Origin: Roseococcus pinisoli
GTDB lineage: Bacteria > Pseudomonadota > Alphaproteobacteria > Acetobacterales > Acetobacteraceae
Assembly: GCF_018413645.1 (NCBI RefSeq)
Contig: NZ_JAHCDA010000001.1
Span: 372,001-436,000 of the forward strand
Direction of reading: 5' to 3'
Length of the DNA stretch: 64,000 nucleotides
The first letter of the stretch is position 1. The number at the start of each line of letters is the position of its first letter. Positions 16,670-24,608 of this stretch are shown in pieces. The notes beneath the pieces were generated by a model, which searched no databases, had not been told where the DNA came from, and was given only the letters and a program-made list of their open reading frames with translations. The position numbers were made by a program, and so were the translations under genes.

Positions 16670-18259
16670 ATTCCCATTACCCTGACCCGACGCGCCCTCG
16701 GCGCCGCCGCATCGACCGCGCTGGCAGCGCCCGCCTTCGCGCAGTCGCCGACCGATCGCACCCTGACCATCGCCACCGGCGGCTCCATCACCTCGATCGA
16801 CCCGCACTTCTTCAACGCCACGCCCAATGCCGCGCTCGCCGTGCACATCTTCGAGGGGATCGTGCATCGCACGGCCGATGTGAAATTCGTCCCCGGCCTC
16901 GCCACCTCCTGGCGCGTGATCGAGCCCACGCTGTGGGAATTCAAGCTGCGCGAGAACGTGAAGTGGCATGACGGCCGGCCCTTCACCGCCGAGGACGTCG
17001 CCTTCACGTACGGCCGCGCGCCCAATGTGCCCAACAGCCCGAGCAGCTACGCCGGCTACCTCCGCAGCCTCAAGCGCATCGAGATCATCGACCCGCTGAC
17101 GATCCGCTTCCACACCCACGTGCCCAATCCGATCCTGCCGATCGACCTCGCCTCCGTCTTCATCGTTTCCAAGCATGTGGGCGAAGGTGCGACGACCGAG
17201 GATTACAACAGCGGCAAGGCGGCGATCGGCACCGGCCCCTACAAGCTCGCCAGCTACCAGCCGAACAACCGCACCGAGCTCGTCCGCAACGACGATTACT
17301 GGGGCGAGCGCGAGCCCTGGGCGCGTGTGTCCTACCGCTTCATCGCCAATGACGCCTCGCGCACCGCGGCGCTGCTGTCCGGCAACATCGACATGATCGA
17401 TCAGGTCGCGAGCAGCGATCTGGAGCGCCTGAAGCGCGAGGCGCGCACGTCGGTGCATGAGACGGTCGGCCTGCGCTGCGTCTATCTGATGCCCGACTTC
17501 TCGCGTGACGGCCCTGTCCCCTTCGTCACCGACAATAACGGCCAGCCGCTGCCGCAGAATCCCTTCAAGGATGCGCGCGTACGGCGCGCGCTCAGCATCG
17601 CCATCAACCGCCAGAACATCGTCGAGCGCGTGATGGAGGGCCAGGCCACGGCCACCAACCAGTGGCTGCCGCCCGGCGCCTTCGGCTATACGCCGGACGT
17701 TACCGTCCCGACCGCCGATATCGAGCAGGCGCGCCGGCTGCTGGCCGAGGCCGGCCATCCGGACGGCTTCCGCCTCACGCTGCACACGCCGAACGACCGC
17801 TTCCCGAACGACAGCCGCATCGCGCAGGCCGTCGCGCAGTTCTGGACGCGCATCGGCGTGCAGACGCAGATCGAGGCGCTGCCCTGGTCCTCGATGGCGG
17901 CGCGCGCGTCGCGCCAGGAATTCGCCATGCGCCTGACGAGCTGGGGCAGCGTGACCGGCGAGGCGGCCTTCATGCTCGCCAATGTCATGATGACCTTCAA
18001 TCGCCAGAACCGCACGGGCGCGGCCAATGCCAGCCGCTTCTCCTCCGCCGATCTGGACCGCATGACCAATGCGGCCGTCTCGATCATCGACGACGAGGCT
18101 CGCGAAGGCGCGCTGCGCGACGTGGTGCGCTGGGTGGCGCGCGAGGTGCCGATCATGCCGCTGATGCAGCTCAACCATAGCTGGGCCACGCGCCGCGGCC
18201 TGACCTACACCGCGCGCATGGACGAGCGGACCGTCGCGATGGGCGTCCGCCCGGTCTGA
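16670..18259 (+). CDS. ABC transporter substrate-binding protein, family 5 (copy 3 of 3), apparent ATT start
   Basis: Third tandem DppA/OppA-type receptor, 529 residues. Between the in-frame stop TGA at 16631 and the first ATG at 16841 there is no ATG, GTG or TTG, yet this stretch encodes an intact signal peptide (ITLTRRALGAAASTALAAP, then AFAQ) and the conserved LTIATGGSITSIDPHFFN. GGAGG (16657-16661) is eight bases before ATT 16670, so initiation at ATT is strongly indicated. Starting at 16841 would remove 57 residues, including the signal. The rest matches copies 1 and 2 (ENVKWHDGRPFTAEDVAFTY, GTGPYKLASYQPNN). A terminator hairpin follows at 18265. Confidence 0.87.
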   Translation: MPITLTRRALGAAASTALAAPAFAQSPTDRTLTIATGGSITSIDPHFFNATPNAALAVHIFEGIVHRTADVKFVPGLATSWRVIEPTLWEFKLRENVKWHDGRPFTAEDVAFTYGRAPNVPNSPSSYAGYLRSLKRIEIIDPLTIRFHTHVPNPILPIDLASVFIVSKHVGEGATTEDYNSGKAAIGTGPYKLASYQPNNRTELVRNDDYWGEREPWARVSYRFIANDASRTAALLSGNIDMIDQVASSDLERLKREARTSVHETVGLRCVYLMPDFSRDGPVPFVTDNNGQPLPQNPFKDARVRRALSIAINRQNIVERVMEGQATATNQWLPPGAFGYTPDVTVPTADIEQARRLLAEAGHPDGFRLTLHTPNDRFPNDSRIAQAVAQFWTRIGVQTQIEALPWSSMAARASRQEFAMRLTSWGSVTGEAAFMLANVMMTFNRQNRTGAANASRFSSADLDRMTNAAVSIIDDEAREGALRDVVRWVAREVPIMPLMQLNHSWATRRGLTYTARMDERTVAMGVRPV

Positions 18260-18264
18260 TTGAA

Positions 18265-18286
18265 GGAGGGGCCCTCAAGCCCCTCC
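18265..18286. terminator. Hairpin between convergent receptor and aminotransferase genes
   Basis: GGAGGGGC (18265-18272), loop CCTCAA, GCCCCTCC (18279-18286). A perfect eight-base stem in the 39-base gap between convergent genes, suited to bidirectional termination. Confidence 0.65.
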
Positions 18287-18298
18287 CCTTCCGTCGGA

Positions 18299-19570
18299 TC
18301 AGAGCGCCTTGGCCGCCCCGGCAAAGGCTTCCACCGTCCGCGCGATATCCTCGGGCGTATGCGCCAGCGAGACGTAGTACTTGCTGTCGCCCTTCAGGAT
18401 GCCGGCCTCGCGCAGATGCCGGTTGAAATGCGCGGCGAGCTTCGCATCCGCCCGCAGCGTGTCGCGGTAGTCGCGCATCCGGCCCTCGGCGAAGACGATG
18501 TCGAAGAGCGGCGGCTCGCCCACCACCTGGCCGGGCAGGCCCTTCTCGTTCAGCACCTTGGTCAGCCCCTCCATCAGCGAGCGGCCGAGGGCGAAGACCT
18601 TCTCGTAGACGCCGGGTTGGCTCAGCACGTCGAGCGTCGCGAGGCCCGCGACCGAGGCCACCGGATTGCCCGACAGGGTGCCCAGCTGCATGAGGAAGCC
18701 TTCCTCGCCGACCTTGGCCTTGTCGAAATGCGCCATGATGTCGGCGCGGCCCACGAGCGCGGAGAGAGGGAAACCGCCGCCCACGATCTTGCCCAGCGTG
18801 CAGAGATCCGGCGTCACGCCGTAGTAGCTCTGCGCGCCGCCATAGGCAAAGCGGAAGCCGGTCACGACCTCGTCGAAGATCAGCGGGATGCCGAAGCGCG
18901 CCGTCACCTCGCGCAGCGCCTCGAGAAAGCCGGGCACGGGCGGGATCAGCCGCTGGAAGGGCTCGACGATGACGCCGCCGATCTCGTCGTGCTGCGCCTC
19001 GATCAGCTTCACCACGTGGTCGGCATCGTTGTAGGGCGCGACCAGCACGTCGTCCCGCACACGGGCGGTGATGCCCGGGCTGTCGGGGATGGCGAGCGGG
19101 AAGTTGCCGGGCCGCTTCGGCGCCAGGCTCATGAGGCTGTAGTCGCTCATGCCGTGGTAGCCGCCCTCGAACTTCACGATCTTGTCGCGGCCGCGGAAGG
19201 CGCGGGCGACGCGCATCGCATACATGTCGGCCTCGGTGCCCGAGGCGAGGAAGCGCACCTGTTCGGCGCAGGGCACCGCGTCCACGATCCGCGCGGCGAG
19301 GCGGATGCCATGCGGGTTGTTGGTGAAGAAGGTGGTGCCGAGCGGCACCTGCTCCAGCACGGCCGCCGTCACCTCGGGATGGGCATGGCCAATGAACATC
19401 GGGCCGGAGCCGAGCAGGAAGTCGATGTACTCGCGGCCCTCGGTGTCCCAGACATGGCCGCCCTCGCCGCGGGCGAGCGCGATGTCGCTCGCGAAATTGC
19501 CGAAGTTGCCGGCGGGCAGGACGCGATGCGCGGTCTGGACGAGGGTTTCGTCAGTGATGGCGTCGTTCAT
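18299..19570 (-). CDS. Class III aminotransferase (glutamate-1-semialdehyde aminomutase-like)
   Basis: PLP enzyme of fold type I, class III, 423 residues. The PLP site is intact: SGTEADMYAMRVARA (phosphate loop), KFEGGYHGMSD (ring stacking), LIFDEVVTGFRFA (Asp pairing with the pyridine nitrogen) and the Schiff-base lysine in LGKIVGGGFPLSA. The pattern resembles HemL and related omega- or beta-amino acid transaminases. Since it sits in a monooxygenase operon and not with haem genes, a catabolic or secondary role is more likely than haem synthesis. Its ATG overlaps the stop of the preceding CMD gene (ATGA), showing translational coupling. It is the last gene of a four-gene minus-strand operon. 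Confidence 0.85.
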   Translation of the reverse strand: MNDAITDETLVQTAHRVLPAGNFGNFASDIALARGEGGHVWDTEGREYIDFLLGSGPMFIGHAHPEVTAAVLEQVPLGTTFFTNNPHGIRLAARIVDAVPCAEQVRFLASGTEADMYAMRVARAFRGRDKIVKFEGGYHGMSDYSLMSLAPKRPGNFPLAIPDSPGITARVRDDVLVAPYNDADHVVKLIEAQHDEIGGVIVEPFQRLIPPVPGFLEALREVTARFGIPLIFDEVVTGFRFAYGGAQSYYGVTPDLCTLGKIVGGGFPLSALVGRADIMAHFDKAKVGEEGFLMQLGTLSGNPVASVAGLATLDVLSQPGVYEKVFALGRSLMEGLTKVLNEKGLPGQVVGEPPLFDIVFAEGRMRDYRDTLRADAKLAAHFNRHLREAGILKGDSKYYVSLAHTPEDIARTVEAFAGAAKAL

Positions 19571-20145
19571 GGCCGTGTGGCCTCCCCAAGGGTCTGCATC
19601 AGGCGGTTGGCATTGGCGAACATCGCGACGGAGAGCGTGATGTCCAGGATCTCGGCGTCGGTCAGCCCGTGGCCGCGCAGGCGCTCGATGTCCGACCGCG
19701 TGGCGGCCGAGGGCGTGGCGCCGAGCTTCACGGAATAGTCGACGATGGCGCGCTGCCGCGCCGGCATCTCCGTCTCCACGCCCTCCGCCAGCAGGCGGAG
19801 CATGAGGTCCCGGTCGCCCTTCATCTGCACGAAGCGCTGCGCATGGACGCTGGCGCAGTAGGGACAGCCGTTCACGCGGGATTCGGCGGTCGCCGCCAGC
19901 TCGCGATCGGCGCGCGAGGCGCCGCGCGGCCCGTACATGATGGTGTTGAACAGCTTCGAGCGCTGCCGCAGCACCTCCGCCTCCTGCACCAGCAGCAGGT
20001 AGTAGGGCGAGGTCTTGGCCTGCGGGTGACTTTCCTCCAGCACCTGGATCTCGTCGGGCGTGGCCTTCTCGAGCTCCAGCACCGGGGCCCAGGCCTCCCA
20101 GCCGAGCGTGTCGATGGTGAAGCCGAAATCATGGGTGCTGGACAT
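19567..20145 (-). CDS. Peroxidase-related CMD/AhpD-fold protein with CxxC
   Basis: Carboxymuconolactone decarboxylase superfamily, 192 residues. The redox motif NGCPYCASVHAQR carries the CxxC and downstream His of AhpD-like alkylhydroperoxidases (about residues 92-104). Flanking helices read SKLFNTIMYGP and RQRAIVDYSVKLGATPSAAT, as in the 'uncharacterised peroxidase-related' group. ATG 20145 has GGAGG seven bases upstream. The next upstream gene encodes a CMD-like protein without the CxxC. Such pairs are known as adjacent families (the Avi_7169/Avi_7170 type, from memory), which may form a two-component peroxidase. It could protect against, or process, hydroperoxides made by the operon's flavin monooxygenase. 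Confidence 0.8.
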   Translation of the reverse strand: MSSTHDFGFTIDTLGWEAWAPVLELEKATPDEIQVLEESHPQAKTSPYYLLLVQEAEVLRQRSKLFNTIMYGPRGASRADRELAATAESRVNGCPYCASVHAQRFVQMKGDRDLMLRLLAEGVETEMPARQRAIVDYSVKLGATPSAATRSDIERLRGHGLTDAEILDITLSVAMFANANRLMQTLGEATRP

Positions 20146-20203
20146 CACACCGCCTCCGATGGCCGAAGCGCGCCCGTCGCGCGCAGGTCTGAATCGGCGG
20201 CCA

Positions 20204-20629
20204 TCACGCTTCCTCCAGCAGGCGAAGGCCGGCGAGCAGCCGGGCCTCGTAATTCACATGCGCGATAAGCTGCGAGAGCATCACCACGTCGCGCGGCGCG
20301 AGGCCGGCGGCCATCAGCGCCTGGATCGCGGCCGGCGTCGCCTGGTCGGGCTCCTCGGTCAGCATGGTCGCGTGCGCGAGCAGCACGGGAAGGCGCGGCG
20401 TCTCGCCGGCCGCGCGCGCGTGATGCGCGGCCAGCGCCTCCTCCGCATTGAGCTCCGCGACGTACTGCGCGACGGCGTGGCGCTCGGTCTTCGTCAGGCC
20501 GCTCTCGCCCTCGAAGATGGCGACCTCGCTGGCCTGGGTCGAGCGGCGCACCTCCGGGCGCAGGGCGCGCAGCTCGTCCAGCCTCGAGCCGGGCTCGATG
20601 CCCATCAGCTCGTCGATCACGTCACGCAT
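20204..20629 (-). CDS. CMD-domain protein lacking the redox CxxC
   Basis: 141 residues, starting MRDVIDELMGIEPGSRLDEL. A central helix-rich part (LTKTERHAVAQYVAELNAEE, then AAHHARA) and a C-terminal AGLAPRDVVMLSQLIAHVNY resemble the CMD/AhpD fold, but no cysteine is present, so it cannot be a thiol peroxidase alone. It resembles proteins annotated as 'CMD domain protein' that accompany a CxxC-containing partner, exactly as here. The start overlaps the end of the flavin monooxygenase gene by eight bases. The likely role is partner or scaffold of the downstream CMD protein. Confidence 0.72.
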   Translation of the reverse strand: MRDVIDELMGIEPGSRLDELRALRPEVRRSTQASEVAIFEGESGLTKTERHAVAQYVAELNAEEALAAHHARAAGETPRLPVLLAHATMLTEEPDQATPAAIQALMAAGLAPRDVVMLSQLIAHVNYEARLLAGLRLLEEA

Positions 20630-22118
20630 TCGGTTCAGTCTCCTTCCCGGGCGGCGGCACGTAGAAGGGCGTGCCGATGAGTTCCGGTTCGTCGTAATCG
20701 ACCAGCGCCTGCCGGATCCTGGGGAACTCCTCCAGGAAGACGGCGCGGATCACCGCCTCGGCCACGCGATCGCCCGCGACCATGGTGCCGGGGATATCGC
20801 TGGCGATGCCGCCCTGGCTGAGATGCGCGCCGTAATTCACGAGATGGATGCGCGACAATTCCGGCGGCGCGGATGCATCGCGCGGCCGCAGCTCGAAGCC
20901 CGGGCCGAGACTGGGAAAATTTTCGATCTCCGGCCGCCGCAACTCGGGCGGCACATCGCCGATGACGTCGACCCAGCGCGAGACATGCGGCGCAACCTCG
21001 GCGAGCTCGGGGATCTGCGCCGGATTCACCGAGAAGCCCGTCGCGACGATGAGATAGTCGTGCCGCACCTCGCGCGGCTGCGCACCGCCGACCGCGATGA
21101 CGACCTCATCGCCGTCACGCCGGGCGGAACGCGTCGGCGTCGCCAGATGGACGTGGAATTCCGACTGACGCAGCGCGCGATGCACAGTCTCGTGCGGCAC
21201 CGGTCCCTGCTGGTCCTGCAGATAGACGTTGAGCTTCCACTTCTCCTCGGGCGGGATCGCCTCGAAGCCCAGGTGGAAATGCGGCCCCGTGCTGCCGCGG
21301 CCCTTGTTCACCTGCGGCAGCACGGCGCGGCGGACATAGAGGTCGACCCGCGCGGCGCCGCGCTCCAGCGCCGTCGCCGCATTGTCCCAGGCGGAGGCGC
21401 CGCCGCCGATGATGCCGATGCTCCGGCCGCGCAGCGCCTCGAAGTCGATGGGCTGCGGCGCCAGCGCCGCGAGATCGGGGAAGAGGGCGCGATCGACGAA
21501 GCGCGGCAGGTCCAGCCCGCCCGCGCCCGCACGGCCCGTCGCCAGCACGACGTGGCGCGCGAGCAGCATGCGCGTGCCGTCCGGCTGCTCGACGGTGAGG
21601 CGCAGCAATCCGTCGGCGGGGCTGATCCTGGTCACCTTCGCGAAATGCGTCAGCGGCAGCTTCAGCACGCGCTGCAGCCAGCCGAGATAGTCCTGCCATG
21701 TGCGGTTGAAGATCTTGTACAGCCCCTCCCAGCTCTCCTGCCCGAAATTCGCGACGTACCAGGCGCGGAAGGTGAGCGAGGGGATGCCGAAGCAGGGGCC
21801 CGGCAGGGTCTTGGGCGAGCGCAGCGTGTCCATGCGGGCCGTCGTGCACCAGGGCCCTTCCTGGCCCGGGCCCGCGGCGTCGAGCACGGCGATGTTCGGC
21901 ATGCCCCGGAAGATCAGCGCGCCGGCGGCCGCGATGCCGTTCATGCCCGCACCCACCACCACCGCATCGAGCACCGCGGTGTCGTCGCGCACGAGCGGCG
22001 GCACCCAGTTCTTCGGCGGCAGGTTCAGCATCTCCAGATCCCGCGCGACCTGCGCCTCCAGCACGGCGAGACCTGCCAGATCGGGTTCGGCCGGGGCGAT
22101 GCGGGTGGTCTGGTTCAT
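20622..22118 (-). CDS. FAD/NAD(P)-binding flavin monooxygenase-like protein
   Basis: 498 residues with two Rossmann motifs: FAD site VVVGAGMNGIAAAG near residues 53-66 and NAD(P) site IGIIGGGASAWDNAA near 225. Between them is VVLATGRAGAGG, and near the C-terminus YLIVATGFSVNP, both typical of the class B flavoprotein monooxygenase/thioredoxin-reductase-like superfamily. A clear Baeyer-Villiger fingerprint was not seen. The N-terminal 40 residues (EAQVARDLEMLNLPPKNWVP) are an extension found in several such oxidoreductases. First gene of the minus-strand operon with two CMD proteins and an aminotransferase, divergent from a Bug receptor. An amine- or sulfur-containing substrate is possible but unproven. 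Confidence 0.82.
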   Translation of the reverse strand: MNQTTRIAPAEPDLAGLAVLEAQVARDLEMLNLPPKNWVPPLVRDDTAVLDAVVVGAGMNGIAAAGALIFRGMPNIAVLDAAGPGQEGPWCTTARMDTLRSPKTLPGPCFGIPSLTFRAWYVANFGQESWEGLYKIFNRTWQDYLGWLQRVLKLPLTHFAKVTRISPADGLLRLTVEQPDGTRMLLARHVVLATGRAGAGGLDLPRFVDRALFPDLAALAPQPIDFEALRGRSIGIIGGGASAWDNAATALERGAARVDLYVRRAVLPQVNKGRGSTGPHFHLGFEAIPPEEKWKLNVYLQDQQGPVPHETVHRALRQSEFHVHLATPTRSARRDGDEVVIAVGGAQPREVRHDYLIVATGFSVNPAQIPELAEVAPHVSRWVDVIGDVPPELRRPEIENFPSLGPGFELRPRDASAPPELSRIHLVNYGAHLSQGGIASDIPGTMVAGDRVAEAVIRAVFLEEFPRIRQALVDYDEPELIGTPFYVPPPGKETEPNA

Positions 22119-22208
22119 CCGGGGACCCTCAGCCGATCTGGTCTATGCTGCACGGCGGAAATCATGGTGACATCCCGGTGGACTGTCCATGCGCCGGGGA
22201 TTCTCCTC

Positions 22209-23189
22209 ATGCTGTTTCCGCGTCGCCTTCTCCTTCCGAGCCTGGCCGCCGTGCCGACGGTGGCGCTGGCCATCGACCTCCCGCCCGGCTGGCCGGACCG
22301 GCCGCTGCGCTTCATCCTCCCCGCCGCGGGCGGCGCCGGCACCGCCGATACGCTGGCCCGCATCCTGGCGCAGGAGATGGACAAGCGCCTGCCGCAGCGC
22401 ACGCTGGTGGACAACCGGCCCGGCGCGAACGGCAATGTGGGCGCCACCGCCGCGGCGCGCGCCGCCCCTGACGGGCACACCATCCTCTTCACCTGGGCGG
22501 GCACGATGGCGACCAACCCCGCCCTCTACCGCGACCTGCCCTATGATCCCCGCCGCGATTTCGAGCCGGTGATCCTGCTCGGCAACGTGCCCAACGTGCT
22601 GGTCGTGAACAACGCGCTGCCGGTGCACAGCCTCGCCGAGCTGACCGATTACCTGAAGACCCATCCGGGCCAGGTCTCCTTCGGCTCCTCGGGCAATGGC
22701 AGTTCCATGCACCTGGCCGGCGAGCTGTACCGCCAGGCCACGGGAACCGAGATGGTGCACGTGCCCTATAACGGCATCGGCCAGGGCTTCACGGACCTCT
22801 TCGCCGGCCGCATCCAGGTGATGTTCAACCTCGTGACCGGCGCGCAGCCGCAGATCCGCGCGGGTCAGGTACGGCCCATCGCCGTGCTGAGCGACCGCCG
22901 CTCCGTGGTGCTGCCGGAGGTCCCGACGACGGCCGAGCTCGGCATGCCGGGGCTGGAATTCGGCAGCTGGTTCTGCCTGATGCTGCCCCGGCGCACGCCC
23001 GCGCCCATCGCCCAGGCGCTGAACGCGCTGGTGAACGAGATCCTGCAGGACCCGGAAGGCCGCCAGCGGCTGGAGGCGCAGGGCCTCGACATCATCGGCG
23101 GCGAACCCGGACGGCTGTCAGCCCTGCTCGAGAGCGAGCTGCAGCGCCACGCCGCGCTGGTCCGGTTCGCGGGGCTCAGCCTTCAGTAG
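22209..23189 (+). CDS. Bug-family TTT substrate-binding protein
   Basis: Periplasmic receptor, 326 residues. The start ATG 22209 gives MLFPRRLLLPSLAAVPTVALA, a standard signal peptide; an upstream ATG at 22165 would add 15 residues ahead of it. Family features: PDRPLRFILPAAGGAGTADT, NRPGANGNVGATAAA, LPYDPRRDFEPVILL and GSSGNGSSMHLAGEL. It is divergent from the flavin monooxygenase operon across 90 bases, suggesting that its ligand is that operon's substrate or inducer. No TctA/TctB genes are present, as for the other three Bug genes here. Confidence 0.86.
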   Translation: MLFPRRLLLPSLAAVPTVALAIDLPPGWPDRPLRFILPAAGGAGTADTLARILAQEMDKRLPQRTLVDNRPGANGNVGATAAARAAPDGHTILFTWAGTMATNPALYRDLPYDPRRDFEPVILLGNVPNVLVVNNALPVHSLAELTDYLKTHPGQVSFGSSGNGSSMHLAGELYRQATGTEMVHVPYNGIGQGFTDLFAGRIQVMFNLVTGAQPQIRAGQVRPIAVLSDRRSVVLPEVPTTAELGMPGLEFGSWFCLMLPRRTPAPIAQALNALVNEILQDPEGRQRLEAQGLDIIGGEPGRLSALLESELQRHAALVRFAGLSLQ

Positions 23190-23200
23190 GCACCCCGCCG

Positions 23201-24502
23201 TCAGCGCGCGGTAAGCGTCAGCCCCAGCAGGTCCTGCCAGCCGGCCAGGTTCGCCGGCGGCTTCTGCTGCAGCCGCATCAGCGCGACCGGCGCGCCCGGG
23301 TTGGCCGCCAGCTCCAGCGCCGTGGCCTCGCCGCGCAGGAAGCGCTGCGCGGCCTCGCGGGCCGCGGCCAGCCTGGGCCCGTTCAGGATCGCCCCCGCCT
23401 GCTCCACGAGCCGCTGGCGGAAGCTCTCCTCCGGCACGCCCTCGCGCTCGGCCGTCGTGCGGACCCAGCGGCGGAACAGCGAGAAGTCGGCGTAGCGGAG
23501 CCGCGCGGAGATCAGGCGGATCTCCGCCGCCCGCTGCGGGTCCATGTGCTCGGGGATATTGTCGGCGCGCAGCGCGAGGCCGAGCTCGCCCGCATCGCGC
23601 AGCTCGACGCTGAGGACCGGGATGTCGAGCACGCCCGTCGAGATGTCGTGCGTGGCCTCCATCCGGGCCTCGGCGCGCAGGCTCGTGTAGTTGAGGCGCC
23701 GCATCCATTCGGCATAGGGCGGCGCCGCATTCACCTCGAGGCCGCGCAGCGCGAGCGAGCCCGTGGGCGAACGGCCCGGCGTCGCCTCGCCGCGCGCCGT
23801 GAGCGAACCCAGCCGCCCGATGACATTGCCGCCCTGGCTGAGCGTCACGCTCTCGATGTCCAGGCTGGAGCTGCCCGAGCGCGCCGCCGGCTGGCGCTGC
23901 TCCATGATCGCCGAGAGTACCTCCGCCGCGTCGAGTCCGCCGAAGGCGATCCGCGCGATGGTGAGGCGATCCAGCATGCCGCCGCTGAGGCCGACCTCGA
24001 GGGCGGTGAGGTTCGCGGAGCCGGCGCGCCCGCCGCCGAAATTCTCGACGCTGATCGCGCCGATATTCACGGGCGAGCGGCCCGCGCTGCGCCAGTTCTC
24101 GAGCCGCAGGAGATCGGCGCTGACGTCGCTCGGCCGCGGCGGCCGGCCGCCGCGATCCTGCCGGACGGTCAGCCCCTCGAGGTCCAGGCGATCGAGCGTG
24201 GCGGTGACCTGCCCGCCGCCGATCTGGATTTCGCGCAGCGAGAGCCGGGCGATGCCGTCATCCCGCAGCCCGTCGAGCCGGGCTTCCGCAATGCGGATGG
24301 TCTCGGCGCCCCTGGTCAGGACCACCGCCGTCAGGGCCGCGCTGCCCTGCACGTCAGTCGCCGTCGCCGTGCCGTAGGCGAGCGTCGCGCCCGGGCCGAG
24401 CAGGCGGCGGAGCTGGGCAACGGCGGGAGGCTCCGCGGAGGGCTGCGCCAGCGCCGGCAGCACCAGGACGGAAAGGAAAGCCGCGAGGATCATCTTGCGC
24501 AT
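23201..24502 (-). CDS. Secreted or periplasmic protein of unknown function
   Basis: 433 residues with a signal peptide (MRKMILAAFLSVLVLPALAQ). The mature part is free of cysteine and dominated by alternating beta-strand patterns with recurring LxxLxVxxxxGG units, for example LSLREIQIGGGQVTATLDRL, INVGAISVENFGGGR-like VNIGAISVENFGGG, and SLDIESVTLSQGGNVIGRLG. These suggest a repetitive beta-fold such as an AsmA-like or beta-helical domain. The C-terminal 100 residues are helical (FRRWVRTTAEREGVPEESF, LAAAREAAQRFLRGEATALE). I do not recognise the family. It is convergent with the Bug gene, 11 bases apart, and divergent from the VWA gene. Confidence 0.65.
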   Translation of the reverse strand: MRKMILAAFLSVLVLPALAQPSAEPPAVAQLRRLLGPGATLAYGTATATDVQGSAALTAVVLTRGAETIRIAEARLDGLRDDGIARLSLREIQIGGGQVTATLDRLDLEGLTVRQDRGGRPPRPSDVSADLLRLENWRSAGRSPVNIGAISVENFGGGRAGSANLTALEVGLSGGMLDRLTIARIAFGGLDAAEVLSAIMEQRQPAARSGSSSLDIESVTLSQGGNVIGRLGSLTARGEATPGRSPTGSLALRGLEVNAAPPYAEWMRRLNYTSLRAEARMEATHDISTGVLDIPVLSVELRDAGELGLALRADNIPEHMDPQRAAEIRLISARLRYADFSLFRRWVRTTAEREGVPEESFRQRLVEQAGAILNGPRLAAAREAAQRFLRGEATALELAANPGAPVALMRLQQKPPANLAGWQDLLGLTLTAR

Positions 24503-24608
24503 GCGAGCGAATTTACCCTCGCCGCAGCGAGAAACACCACCCCGAAGCTTACCTCGTTGTCATCCGCCCCTGGCGTCGGGGCCCCGCATGGACCATGTGT
24601 GGAGAAGG

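Larger units (their letters stand above)
13039..18259 (+). repeat. Three tandem ~1.6 kb gene repeats
   Basis: The three family-5 receptor genes at 13039-14631, 14853-16445 and 16670-18259 are direct repeats. Long blocks are the same at nucleotide level, for example the region encoding EFKLRENVKWHDGRPFTAED and the region encoding NDSRIAQAVAQFWTRIGVQT. The spacers between them (about 220 bases each) are not alike apart from the GGAGG-N8 start context. The array is a likely site of gene conversion or copy-number change. Confidence 0.85.

Noticed and set aside
16841-18259. Start of receptor copy 3 at the first ATG
   Set aside because: It would remove the signal peptide and conserved mature N-terminus that are intact upstream and match the other two copies.
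20448-22208. Apparent 590-residue N-terminal extension of the Bug receptor at 22209
   Set aside because: The extension is antisense to the flavin monooxygenase gene and lies before a perfect signal peptide; it is a chance read-through frame.
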